NCBI GenBank assembly: GCA_013152195.1 | Contig: JAADGU010000033.1 | Span: 1 to 13,261 of the forward strand | Source of the DNA: Nitrospirota bacterium | Lineage (GTDB): Bacteria; Nitrospirota; Thermodesulfovibrionia; Thermodesulfovibrionales; JdFR-85 | DNA length: 13,261 bases | Direction: 5' to 3' | Shown: piece after piece, positions 7,965 to 13,261 of the stretch | How the letters are laid out: the number at the start of each line of letters is the position of its first letter | Position numbering within the stretch: the stretch's first letter is position 1 | Position numbers and translations under genes: made by a program | The notes under the pieces: model-generated | Told to the model about the DNA's origin: nothing | The model's input: only the letters and a program-made list of their open reading frames with translations | The model's database searches: none

Positions 7965-8880
7965 ATCGTCTCCTCTATCTTTCTGTTTATCTCAAGTGCC
8001 ACCCTAAGCGCCTCCAGCCCGTCGCGGGCAGTTACCCTGGGTTGTCTTCTGTTCATTACAGAGCCTGCAAAATCCCTGAGCTCCTCTTTCAGGGGCTCTC
8101 TGTAGTCTAATTTGATCTCCTCTCTCTGAATGGTCCCGGAGGAATCCTTGCTGTGTCTGAATATCTCAAGGTTCTGGTAATCAAGCATTATATATTCCGA
8201 ATCCTGAAAGACTTTTAAAATCCTTCGCTTCCCGGGAGAAAGTCTGCTTGCAGTAACAAGGGCCTTTGTGCCATCCTCCATCTCCAGCCAGGCCTTGGCA
8301 ACATCGATTTTATCAGTAAGCACCTTTGCGCCAACAGCCCTGATATCTATAATGGGGCTGCGGCAGAGGGAGAGTATGATATCAATATCATGTATCATAA
8401 GGTCAAGGGTTATATCCACATCCGTTCCCCTGCCCAGAAAGGGGGAAAGCCTCTCCGCCTCAAAAAACCTCGGTCCCTTTAACTTCTCCTCAATATACAG
8501 AACTGCCGGGTTGAACCTCTCGAGATGTCCCACCTGGATAATCCTCCCGGAGCTTTCTGCTTCAGCAATGAGAGCCTCTGCCTCCTCTATCGTCCGGGTA
8601 AAGGGTTTTTCAACGAGAAGGTCCTTTCCTGCCTGCAGAGAGCTCATGGCTATTTCATAATGCGTGGTCGTGGGGGTCACAATGCTGAGGGCGTCCACAT
8701 GCGGAAGGACGTCCCTGTAGTCCACGAACGCCTGACAGCGGTATTGCCTGCAATCTCACCTGCCCGCTCTTTATCAAGATCCACCACACCAACAAGCTCT
8801 GTCTCTTCAATCTCCGAGAAAACCCTTGCATGGTGCCTGCCAAGATATCCCGTACCTATAACCGCTACCCGTAAACCCAT
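7961..8880 (-). CDS. gnnA: Gfo/Idh/MocA-family dehydrogenase, probable UDP-GlcNAc 3-dehydrogenase (GnnA), one-base frameshift
   Basis: The N-terminal Rossmann fold starts MGLRVAVIGTGYLGRHHA and runs to about residue 47. One base is then missing near 8738-8741, and the protein continues one frame over as QAFVDYRDVLPHVDALSIVTP, VEKPFTRT (EKP about 91-93), GHLERFNPA (118-126), LMIHDIDIIL (H164-D165) and IKLDYREPLKEEL. Restoring one G gives N-T-G-C-Q-A-F-V-D-Y and about 306 residues, normal for the family. The start at 8880 has GGAAGAGG just upstream. EKP and the downstream His-Asp are the usual nicotinamide/substrate residues. Coupling to gnnB (4-base overlap) and position before lpxB and waaA suggest it oxidises the C3 hydroxyl of UDP-GlcNAc for lipid A synthesis. 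WbpB-like or myo-inositol-type dehydrogenase activity cannot be excluded from sequence alone. The frameshift may be a sequencing artefact. Confidence 0.75.
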
Positions 8881-8922
8881 CTACCTCTTCCTTAAACCCA
8901 TCCTTTCCTGTATTTATGCTCT

Positions 8923-9938
8923 TTATGATGCAAGTCTTTGGGTCGTCTTTACGATCTCCTCCAGTTTCCTCAATGCCTTCCCCGAATCAATAACCTCCTG
9001 GGCGATCAGGGATGCCTCCTTAAGGTCATCAGTCCTGCCCGAAACCATCAAGGTAACAGATGCATTCATTACAACTATATCCCTTTTTGGCCCGGGGTCC
9101 CCCTTAAGAACAATCATCGTGGCCTCAGCATTCTCCCGGGCATCTCCACCTGCAATAGACTCAACAGGCGCCCTGTTAAAACCAAAGTCTCAGGGGCAAT
9201 AATCAAATTTTCTATAATTCCGTTCCTGAAACGACTCACCTTCGAGCCATCAGTAACCGTGATTTCATCAAGCCCGTCCTCGCCGTGAAAAACCATCACA
9301 TCCTCAGCACCAAGATTACCGAGGACACGGGCAAGGGGCTCTGTAAGCCTGTCCGTAAATACTCCAACGGTCTGCCTCTTTGCACCAGCAGGGTTGGTAA
9401 TGGGTCCGAGTATATTGAATATCGTCCTTATCCCCAGCTCCCTTCTTGGCCCCACAGCATACTTCATGGCAGGATGGAACAGGGGGGCAAAGAGGAAGCC
9501 AAAACCTGTTTCAAAGAGACACTCCTGCACCTTCTCAGGGGGAAGGTCTATCCTGACCCCCAGGGCCTCCAGCACATCTGCACTACCCGACCTGCTCGAG
9601 ACAGACCTGTTGCCATGCTTGGCAACAGGAACCCCGCACGCACTCACTACAATAGCTGCAGTCGTTGATATGTTAAAGGTATGGGCCATGTCACCACCAG
9701 TACCGCAGGTGTCAACAACACCTTCAGGGGCATTAATCCTTGCAGCCTTTTCTCTCATGACCTTTGCAGCCCCTGTTATCTCCTCAACAGTCTCCCCCTT
9801 TATCCTCAAGGCAACAAGAAAGGCGCCTATCTGGGCATCGGTTGCCTTACCCTCCATTATCTCCCGCATGCACTCAGCCATCTCGGACTCCGAAAGGTTG
9901 ATACCCTGAACAAGCAGATTGATTGCCTCTCTGATCAT
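8923..9938 (-). CDS. trpD: Anthranilate phosphoribosyltransferase, one-base frameshift near the C-terminus
   Basis: Transfers the phosphoribosyl group of PRPP to anthranilate, the second committed step of tryptophan synthesis. Family signatures are DTCGTGGDMAHTFNIST (76-92), KHGNRSVSSRSGSADVLEALG (107-127; shown in pieces here as KHGNR and SGSADVLE) and NILGPITNPA. The frame breaks near 9184-9186. Adding one A to that run (one T in the coding strand) restores ETFGFNRAPVESIAGGD followed by ARENAEATMIVLKG. The protein then ends with the normal C-terminus at 8923, about 338 residues in total. The ATG at 9938 (MIREAINLL) is preferred over upstream ATGs at 9962 and 9947 because AGGAGG lies nine bases before it. 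It follows trpG by 56 bases and precedes gnnA by 42 bases. trpC does not follow, which is unusual. Confidence 0.93.
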
Positions 9939-9947
9939 TTCATCCAT

Positions 9948-9953
9948 CCTCCT
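9948..9953 (-). promoter_or_regulatory. Ribosome binding site that sets the trpD start
   Basis: A perfect AGGAGG sits nine bases upstream of the ATG at 9938. It would be translated if the ATG at 9962 were used and directly touches the ATG at 9947, so 9938 is the start with proper spacing. Confidence 0.8.
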
Positions 9954-9966
9954 GTTAAGCATGTTT

Positions 9967-10002
9967 ACAGGTCATGGGGTTAAGGTAACCCCTGTCACCT
10001 GT
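9967..10002 (-). other. Strong two-part hairpin in the trpG-trpD junction
   Basis: Outer arms ACAGGT (9967-9972) and ACCTGT (9997-10002) pair, and inner arms GGGGTTA (9976-9982) and TAACCCC (9986-9992) pair across a three-base loop. The internal loop is 3 by 4 bases. The hairpin overlaps the trpG stop codon (9995-9997) and ends about 14 bases before the trpD AGGAGG. No U-tract follows on the transcript, so it is not an intrinsic terminator. It could stabilise the upstream message or modulate trpD translation (inference). Confidence 0.65.
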
Positions 10003-10567
10003 TGCCCAGTTTAAGGAAATTTCTCAGCAGATCCTTGCCAACGGTTGTCAGTATTGACTCAGGGTGAAACTGTACTCCTTCAATCACATACTCCCTGTGC
10101 CTCACTCCCATTATCTCACCCTCTTTTGTCCACGCAGTCACCTCAAGGGACTCCGGCAGTGTCTCCCTTTTAATAATAAGCGAGTGATATCGGGTAGCCT
10201 CAAAGGGACTAGGCAATTCTTCAAATATGGTCTTGCCGTCATGGTATATGAGAGATGTCTTTCCATGCATAAGTTGCGGTGCATTAATTATATCTCCACC
10301 AAAGGCTGCACCAATGGATTGATGACCAAGACAGACCCCGAGCATCGGCTTTCTGCCGGCAAAGTAACGGATAACCTCTATGGAGATACCGGCTTCCCTT
10401 GGAGTGCACGGACCGGGGGAGATAACAATCCTGTCCGGGTCAAGCTCCTCTATCTCCTTAACCGTTATCCTGTCGTTACGGTATACCCTTACCTCCTCAC
10501 CAAGCTCACCGAAATACTGAACAAGGTTATAGGTAAAGGAATCATAATTATCAATCATCAGCAACAT
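9995..10567 (-). CDS. trpG: Anthranilate synthase glutamine amidotransferase subunit
   Basis: A 190-residue class I glutamine amidotransferase that supplies ammonia to TrpE. The N-terminus MLLMIDNYDSFTYNLVQYF is diagnostic of the TrpG/PabA family. The nucleophile is C79 in GVCLGHQ, and H168 and E170 lie in QFHPES, completing the triad. SPGPCTP (50-56) is the oxyanion region. Its place between trpE and trpD argues for tryptophan synthesis, although such proteins often also serve as PabA in folate synthesis. GGAG seven bases before the ATG is the ribosome binding site. The 92-base gap to trpE is filled by an inverted heptamer repeat, and a hairpin covers its stop codon. Confidence 0.95.
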   Translation of the reverse strand: MLLMIDNYDSFTYNLVQYFGELGEEVRVYRNDRITVKEIEELDPDRIVISPGPCTPREAGISIEVIRYFAGRKPMLGVCLGHQSIGAAFGGDIINAPQLMHGKTSLIYHDGKTIFEELPSPFEATRYHSLIIKRETLPESLEVTAWTKEGEIMGVRHREYVIEGVQFHPESILTTVGKDLLRNFLKLGNR

Positions 10568-10590
10568 ATTTTCACTCCAGTCAGTCAGGA

Positions 10591-10658
10591 TTGACTATTG
10601 ACTATTGATTAATGACTATTTTCTCAATCGTCAATAGTCATTAATCAACAGTCAATTA
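10591..10658 (-). repeat. Inverted array of 7-bp repeats, 24-bp arms, between trpE and trpG
   Basis: On the + strand the left half is a heptamer run: TTGACTA (10591), TTGACTA (10598), TTGATTA (10605), ATGACTA (10612). The right half is another 7-periodic run in the opposite sense: TCAATCG (10624), TCAATAG (10631), TCATTAA (10638), TCAACAG (10645), TCAATTA (10652). Bases 10597-10620 and 10633-10656 are reverse complements at 23 of 24 positions, around a 12-base loop. No U-tract follows on the transcript, so a terminator is unlikely. It could be an intergenic repeat element or an mRNA-stability hairpin. Confidence 0.8.
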
Positions 10659-10659
10659 T

Positions 10660-12129
10660 TCAGAGCCCTTCCTCTGCCATATCAACGGCCTTCATCATGC
10701 CGAGGGCCTTGTTAATGGTCTCTTTATATTCATTTTCAGGAACGGAATCAGCTACAATACCCGCACCTGCCTGCACATATAGCTTACTATCTTTAATCAC
10801 AATAGTTCTTATAGTAATACAGGTATCTGTATTTCCCGAATACCCGAAATAACCTACAGCACCTGCATACGGCCCTCTCTTGACTGGTTCAAGCTCATCT
10901 ATAATCTCCATGGCCCTCACCTTTGGGGCCCCTGTAACAGTACCGGCAGGAAAGCAGGAACGGAACACGTCAAAGGCATCAAGGCCATCCTTCAGGGTGC
11001 CTTCCACATTTGAAACGAGATGCATTACATGACTGTACCTCTCAACTGACATCAACTCCGTGACCTTCACACTGCCTGTCTCTGCAACCCTTCCCACATC
11101 ATTTCTGCCAAGGTCTACAAGCATTATGTGCTCGGCAATCTCCTTTGGGTCTTCCCGCAGTTCCTTTTCAAGCGCCCTGTCTTCATCCTCGCTAAGCCCG
11201 CGCTTTCTTGTACCGGCAATAGGCCTCAGATTTATATGTCTTCCTTCAAGCCTCACCAGGATTTCGGGAGAGGAGCCCACAATCCGGGCCTCTCCCGTAT
11301 CCATGAAATACATATATGGCGAAGGGTTTATTACCCTCAGGGCACGGTATATACTAAAGGGGTCTACTGCACACTCCCGCTCAAACCTCTGCGAAACCAC
11401 CACCTGAACAACATCGCCTGCCCATACATACTCCTTTGCCTTCCTGACCGCTTCCTTAAAAACCTCCTCAGGGCCAAAGGAAGAGACAAACTTCCTTTCA
11501 GAGGCAGGGCTTACCGAACTCTCTGAAACACGGGGAATAGTCTTTAATCTCTCAACCGTTGCATCTATTTTCTTCTCAGCCTCACTGTAAGCCACCTCCG
11601 GAGAGCCCTCAACATGCACAGGACAGACTATCTTCAGGCTCTGCTTGAGGTTATCAAATATCAGAACAATATCGGGCATCATGAAATACATATCCGAAAG
11701 CCCCAGAGACGGCTTGTCCCTGTCAGGAACCCTCTCGAAAAACTTAACCATCTCATACCCTAAATAACCCACCAGTCCGCCATAAAACCCTGGCAGTCCT
11801 TCAACCACAACAGGTTTATAAATGGACAGTTCTTCTTCCAGGGCATCCAGAGGATCTGCATATACTGATTCTTTTATTGTCTTGCCATCCTGAACAACCT
11901 CAACATTGTTACCTTTTGCCCGGATTATCTTTCTCGCAGATATGCCGATGAAGGTATACCTTCCCCACTTCTCTCCCCCCTCAACGCTCTCAAACAGGAA
12001 AGAAGGCGATGTAAATAGCTTCAGATACGCAGAGACCGGGGTCTCCATATCTGCAAGTATCTCCCTGTACACCGGGATAAGGTTGCCACTGCCCGTTAAA
12101 CTCAAAAATGTCTTGTAATCCGGATACAT
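10660..12129 (-). CDS. trpE: Anthranilate synthase component I
   Basis: Converts chorismate and ammonia to anthranilate, the first step of tryptophan synthesis, with TrpG as partner. It has 489 residues, the usual size. The N-terminal domain has VSAYLKL (32-38) and FESVEGGEKWGRYTFIG (46-62), the region that binds the inhibitor tryptophan in characterised enzymes. The chorismate-binding domain (about 218-482) contains PIAGTRKRG (303-311), LVDLGRNDVGRV (337-348), CFPAGTVTGAPK (392-403) and the terminal AGAGIVADS (454-462). PIAGT, rather than the PIKGT of PabB, supports TrpE. It is the first gene of the minus-strand run. There is no room for a trp leader peptide and attenuator, since the predicted promoter places +1 at the ATG. 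Confidence 0.96.
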   Translation of the reverse strand: MYPDYKTFLSLTGSGNLIPVYREILADMETPVSAYLKLFTSPSFLFESVEGGEKWGRYTFIGISARKIIRAKGNNVEVVQDGKTIKESVYADPLDALEEELSIYKPVVVEGLPGFYGGLVGYLGYEMVKFFERVPDRDKPSLGLSDMYFMMPDIVLIFDNLKQSLKIVCPVHVEGSPEVAYSEAEKKIDATVERLKTIPRVSESSVSPASERKFVSSFGPEEVFKEAVRKAKEYVWAGDVVQVVVSQRFERECAVDPFSIYRALRVINPSPYMYFMDTGEARIVGSSPEILVRLEGRHINLRPIAGTRKRGLSEDEDRALEKELREDPKEIAEHIMLVDLGRNDVGRVAETGSVKVTELMSVERYSHVMHLVSNVEGTLKDGLDAFDVFRSCFPAGTVTGAPKVRAMEIIDELEPVKRGPYAGAVGYFGYSGNTDTCITIRTIVIKDSKLYVQAGAGIVADSVPENEYKETINKALGMMKAVDMAEEGL

Positions 12130-12135
12130 CAGGTT

Positions 12136-12165
12136 ATTTTAAACATATAAAGCTCTTTTTAGCAA
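12136..12165 (-). promoter_or_regulatory. Predicted trpE operon promoter, probably leaderless
   Basis: On the minus strand TTGCTA (12165-12160) is separated by 18 bases from TAAAAT (12141-12136), with a TG two bases further upstream of the -10 box. The expected start seven bases downstream is base 12129, the A of the trpE ATG. Upstream of the ATG there is no convincing Shine-Dalgarno sequence. Confidence 0.5.
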
Positions 12166-12195
12166 TTGACAGAGTCAGGGGGTTTATGATATTTT
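12166..12195 (+). promoter_or_regulatory. Predicted divergent promoter of the small coiled-coil gene, probably leaderless
   Basis: A perfect -35 TTGACA (12166-12171) directly abuts the -35 box of the opposing trpE promoter. An extended -10, TG at 12187-12188 then TATTTT at 12190-12195, follows after an 18-base spacer. The expected start is base 12202-12203, the ATG itself. Confidence 0.5.
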
Positions 12196-12202
12196 TATAT
12201 GC

Positions 12203-12466
12203 ATGAAGGCACTCACACTATTGGCAAAGCGTATAAGGGAAACCAGAAATTTATTTCGCTACAAGACCCGGTGCAGATACCTCAAGACCGAGCTTGAGCA
12301 TGTAAAGACTTTTTATGACGAAAAGCTCCAGGAAATGAGCCTGATACTCCAGTATAAGTCTCATGAACTTGAGAGACGGGTTAGTGAGCTGGAAGAATAT
12401 AGAAGGGAAACACAGCATCTCTTAAAGATTCTTGACTCCCTTGAATCAGAAAAGCGGACAAACTGA
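12203..12466 (+). CDS. Small coiled-coil protein of unknown function
   Basis: An 87-residue, highly charged protein that I do not recognise. The first 25 residues are basic (KRIRETRNLFRYKTRCRY). From about residue 27 to 84 the sequence is a continuous helix with a heptad-like pattern of leucine and other hydrophobic residues (ELEHVKTFYDEKLQEMSLIL, then HELERRVSELEEY, then HLLKILDSLESE), so a coiled coil is likely. No signal peptide, membrane segment or metal motif is visible. There is no Shine-Dalgarno before the ATG, but a good extended -10 promoter points to initiation at the ATG itself, which supports this being a real gene. It is divergent from trpE and lies about 100 bases upstream of tRNA-Gly. 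The 97 bases after its stop (12467-12563) are AT-rich and hold no clear promoter or terminator. Confidence 0.6.
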   Translation: MKALTLLAKRIRETRNLFRYKTRCRYLKTELEHVKTFYDEKLQEMSLILQYKSHELERRVSELEEYRRETQHLLKILDSLESEKRTN

Positions 12467-12563
12467 AAAACACACAACTTGAATTACACAAGCGTATATC
12501 AATTAAAGAAAAAATTTTCCTGTTATTAGAAAAAAGCTCTCAAGGGAAATTCAACTACTTCAT

Positions 12564-12638
12564 GCGGGCGTAGCTCAGTGGTAGAGCACAACCTTGCCAA
12601 GGTTGGGGTCGCGGGTTCGAATCCCGTCGCCCGCTCCA
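12564..12638 (+). tRNA. tRNA-Gly(GCC)
   Basis: A complete cloverleaf is present: acceptor GCGGGCG/CGCCCGC (perfect 7 bp), D-stem GCTC/GAGC, anticodon stem CAACC/GGTTG with loop TTGCCAA and anticodon GCC at 12596-12598, and T-arm GCGGG-TTCGAAT-CCCGT. The discriminator is T, usual for bacterial tRNA-Gly, and CCA is encoded at 12636-12638. Confidence 0.98.
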
Positions 12639-12660
12639 TAATTAAGAGACGGATGGAAAA

Positions 12661-12740
12661 AGTTGGGGAGTTGGGGAGTTCAGGAGTTGAGGACGCAAAG
12701 AGCATAGCGCATAGCGTTCAAGGATAAGACGCATAGCGTT
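12661..12740 (+). repeat. Short tandem repeats filling the tRNA-Gly/tRNA-Cys spacer
   Basis: Four consecutive octamers occupy 12661-12692: AGTTGGGG, AGTTGGGG, AGTTCAGG and AGTTGAGG. They are followed by GCATAGC at 12702, GCATAGCGTT at 12709-12718 and the same ten bases again at 12731-12740. The rest of the 227-base spacer (to 12865) has a small bulged hairpin at 12752-12769 and otherwise nothing I can identify. No gene is supported here. Confidence 0.7.
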
Positions 12741-12865
12741 GGACACGGACTCGTTAAACTTTGTTTACGCTTTGCTCCATGCGCTCTGCACTATACGTTT
12801 TTCATCTTTAAAAAGGTAATCCTGAGGCTGAAGAAGAAGTTTTTGTAGCTTCACAATGCTTTCAT

Positions 12866-12941
12866 GGCGGCGTACCCAAGTGGCTAAGGGGGAGGTCTGC
12901 AAAACCTTTATGCGCCGGTTCGAATCCGGCCGCCGCCTCCA
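12866..12941 (+). tRNA. tRNA-Cys(GCA)
   Basis: The acceptor stem is GGCGGCG/CGCCGCC (perfect). A short CCC/GGG D-stem is followed by anticodon stem GAGGT/ACCTT (one G-T pair) with loop CTGCAAA and anticodon GCA at 12899-12901. The T-arm is GCCGG-TTCGAAT-CCGGC. The discriminator is T and CCA is encoded at 12939-12941. It converges on the yjbQ-like gene, whose stop codon is only eight bases away. Confidence 0.97.
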
Positions 12942-12949
12942 GGCTATAA

Positions 12950-13261
12950 TCATTCCCCGACAATCTTGACCAAAACCCTTTTCCTCCGTCCTCCATCAAA
13001 CTCCCCGTAAAATATCTGCTCCCACGGACCAAAGTCAAGTCTTCCATCAGTCACGGCAACTACAACCTCCCTGCCCATAATCTGCCGCTTCAGATGGGCG
13101 TCAGCGTTATCCTCTCCAACATTATGATGATACCGGGAGACCGGTTCATGGGGAGCAAGTTTTTCCAGCCAGACATCATAGTCGTGATGAAGTCCGGGTT
13201 CGTCATCGTTGATAAAGACAGAGGCCGTTATATGCATGGCATTTACAAGCACAAGCCCCTC
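12950..13261 (-). CDS. yjbQ: YjbQ/UPF0047 family protein, N-terminus outside the window
   Basis: The C-terminal 103 residues of a roughly 140-residue family often annotated as secondary thiamine-phosphate synthase enzyme, from side activity seen in the E. coli member; the true role is uncertain. Conserved blocks are HITASVFINDDEPGL, YHHNVGEDNADAHLKR, GRLDFGPWEQIFYGEFDGG and RRKRVLVKIVGE. The histidines are the likely metal or ligand residues. The frame stays open to the window edge (E-G-L-V-L-V-N-A-M-H), so an apparent GTG at 13252 is internal and the real start lies beyond. It is convergent with tRNA-Cys and no terminator separates them. Confidence 0.9.
   Translation of the reverse strand, partial: EGLVLVNAMHITASVFINDDEPGLHHDYDVWLEKLAPHEPVSRYHHNVGEDNADAHLKRQIMGREVVVAVTDGRLDFGPWEQIFYGEFDGGRRKRVLVKIVGE

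Noticed and set aside
550..9192. Programmed ribosomal frameshifting in asd, gnnA and trpD
   Set aside because: No slippery heptamer with a downstream stimulatory structure is seen at the three sites, and none of these families is known to use recoding. A missing base explains all three.
10591..10658. Intrinsic terminator or CRISPR between trpE and trpG
   Set aside because: The stem is AT-rich with no U-tract on the transcript, and units are 7 bp with no spacers, so neither fits.
12130..12202. trp leader peptide and attenuator or T-box before trpE
   Set aside because: The divergent spacer is only about 73 bases, with no tryptophan-rich short frame, no competing hairpins and no T-box sequence.
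12765..13047. Two short minus-strand open frames across the tRNA-Cys region
   Set aside because: They are antisense translations of the tRNA gene, with the familiar spurious RRPDSNRR and AAAGFEPAHKG type peptides, and have no ribosome binding site.

Overview
The window reads as chromosomal core-genome DNA from a Gram-negative (diderm) bacterium: it carries lipid A and KDO genes, amino-acid biosynthesis genes and two tRNAs, with no phage, transposase, plasmid or CRISPR signature. GC looks moderate by eye. The protein sequences remind me of Nitrospirota or Desulfobacterota-type lineages, but that is an impression rather than a placement.

Left part (1-4353, + strand): the truncated 5' side of asd (aspartate-semialdehyde dehydrogenase, carrying a one-base frameshift), then a two-gene unit. 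The first of the two encodes a 714-residue HEAT-repeat protein. The second, abutting it, encodes a 368-residue HD-GYP cyclic-di-GMP phosphodiesterase-type protein. Both share a related N-terminal domain of about 125 residues, so they look like partners in one signalling module that I cannot name.

Middle and right (12129 down to 4371, - strand): one long co-directional run, trpE-trpG-trpD-gnnA-gnnB-lpxB-waaA. The first three genes make anthranilate and phosphoribosyl-anthranilate. The next two (Gfo/Idh/MocA dehydrogenase and DegT-family aminotransferase, overlapping by ATGA) sit directly upstream of lpxB and waaA. They are best read as the GnnA/GnnB pair that makes UDP-GlcNAc3N, the precursor of lipid A with amide-linked primary acyl chains. 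LpxB then joins the disaccharide and WaaA adds KDO. trpC, trpF, trpB and trpA are not in the window.

Far right (12203-13261): a small coiled-coil protein of unknown function transcribed divergently from trpE, tRNA-Gly(GCC), a repeat-filled spacer, tRNA-Cys(GCA), and the 3' part of a YjbQ/UPF0047 gene converging on the tRNAs.

Three cross-cutting observations deserve attention. (1) Three conserved genes (asd, gnnA, trpD) each lack exactly one base, which fits sequencing indels better than true decay. (2) The three best promoter matches, with extended or near-extended -10 boxes, all place the predicted +1 on the A of the start codon, suggesting leaderless mRNAs for the HEAT gene, trpE and the coiled-coil gene. 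(3) Several intergenic spacers hold short degenerate tandem repeats of 7 or 8 bp, one of them folded into a near-perfect 24-bp inverted repeat, and another trp spacer holds a strong hairpin.
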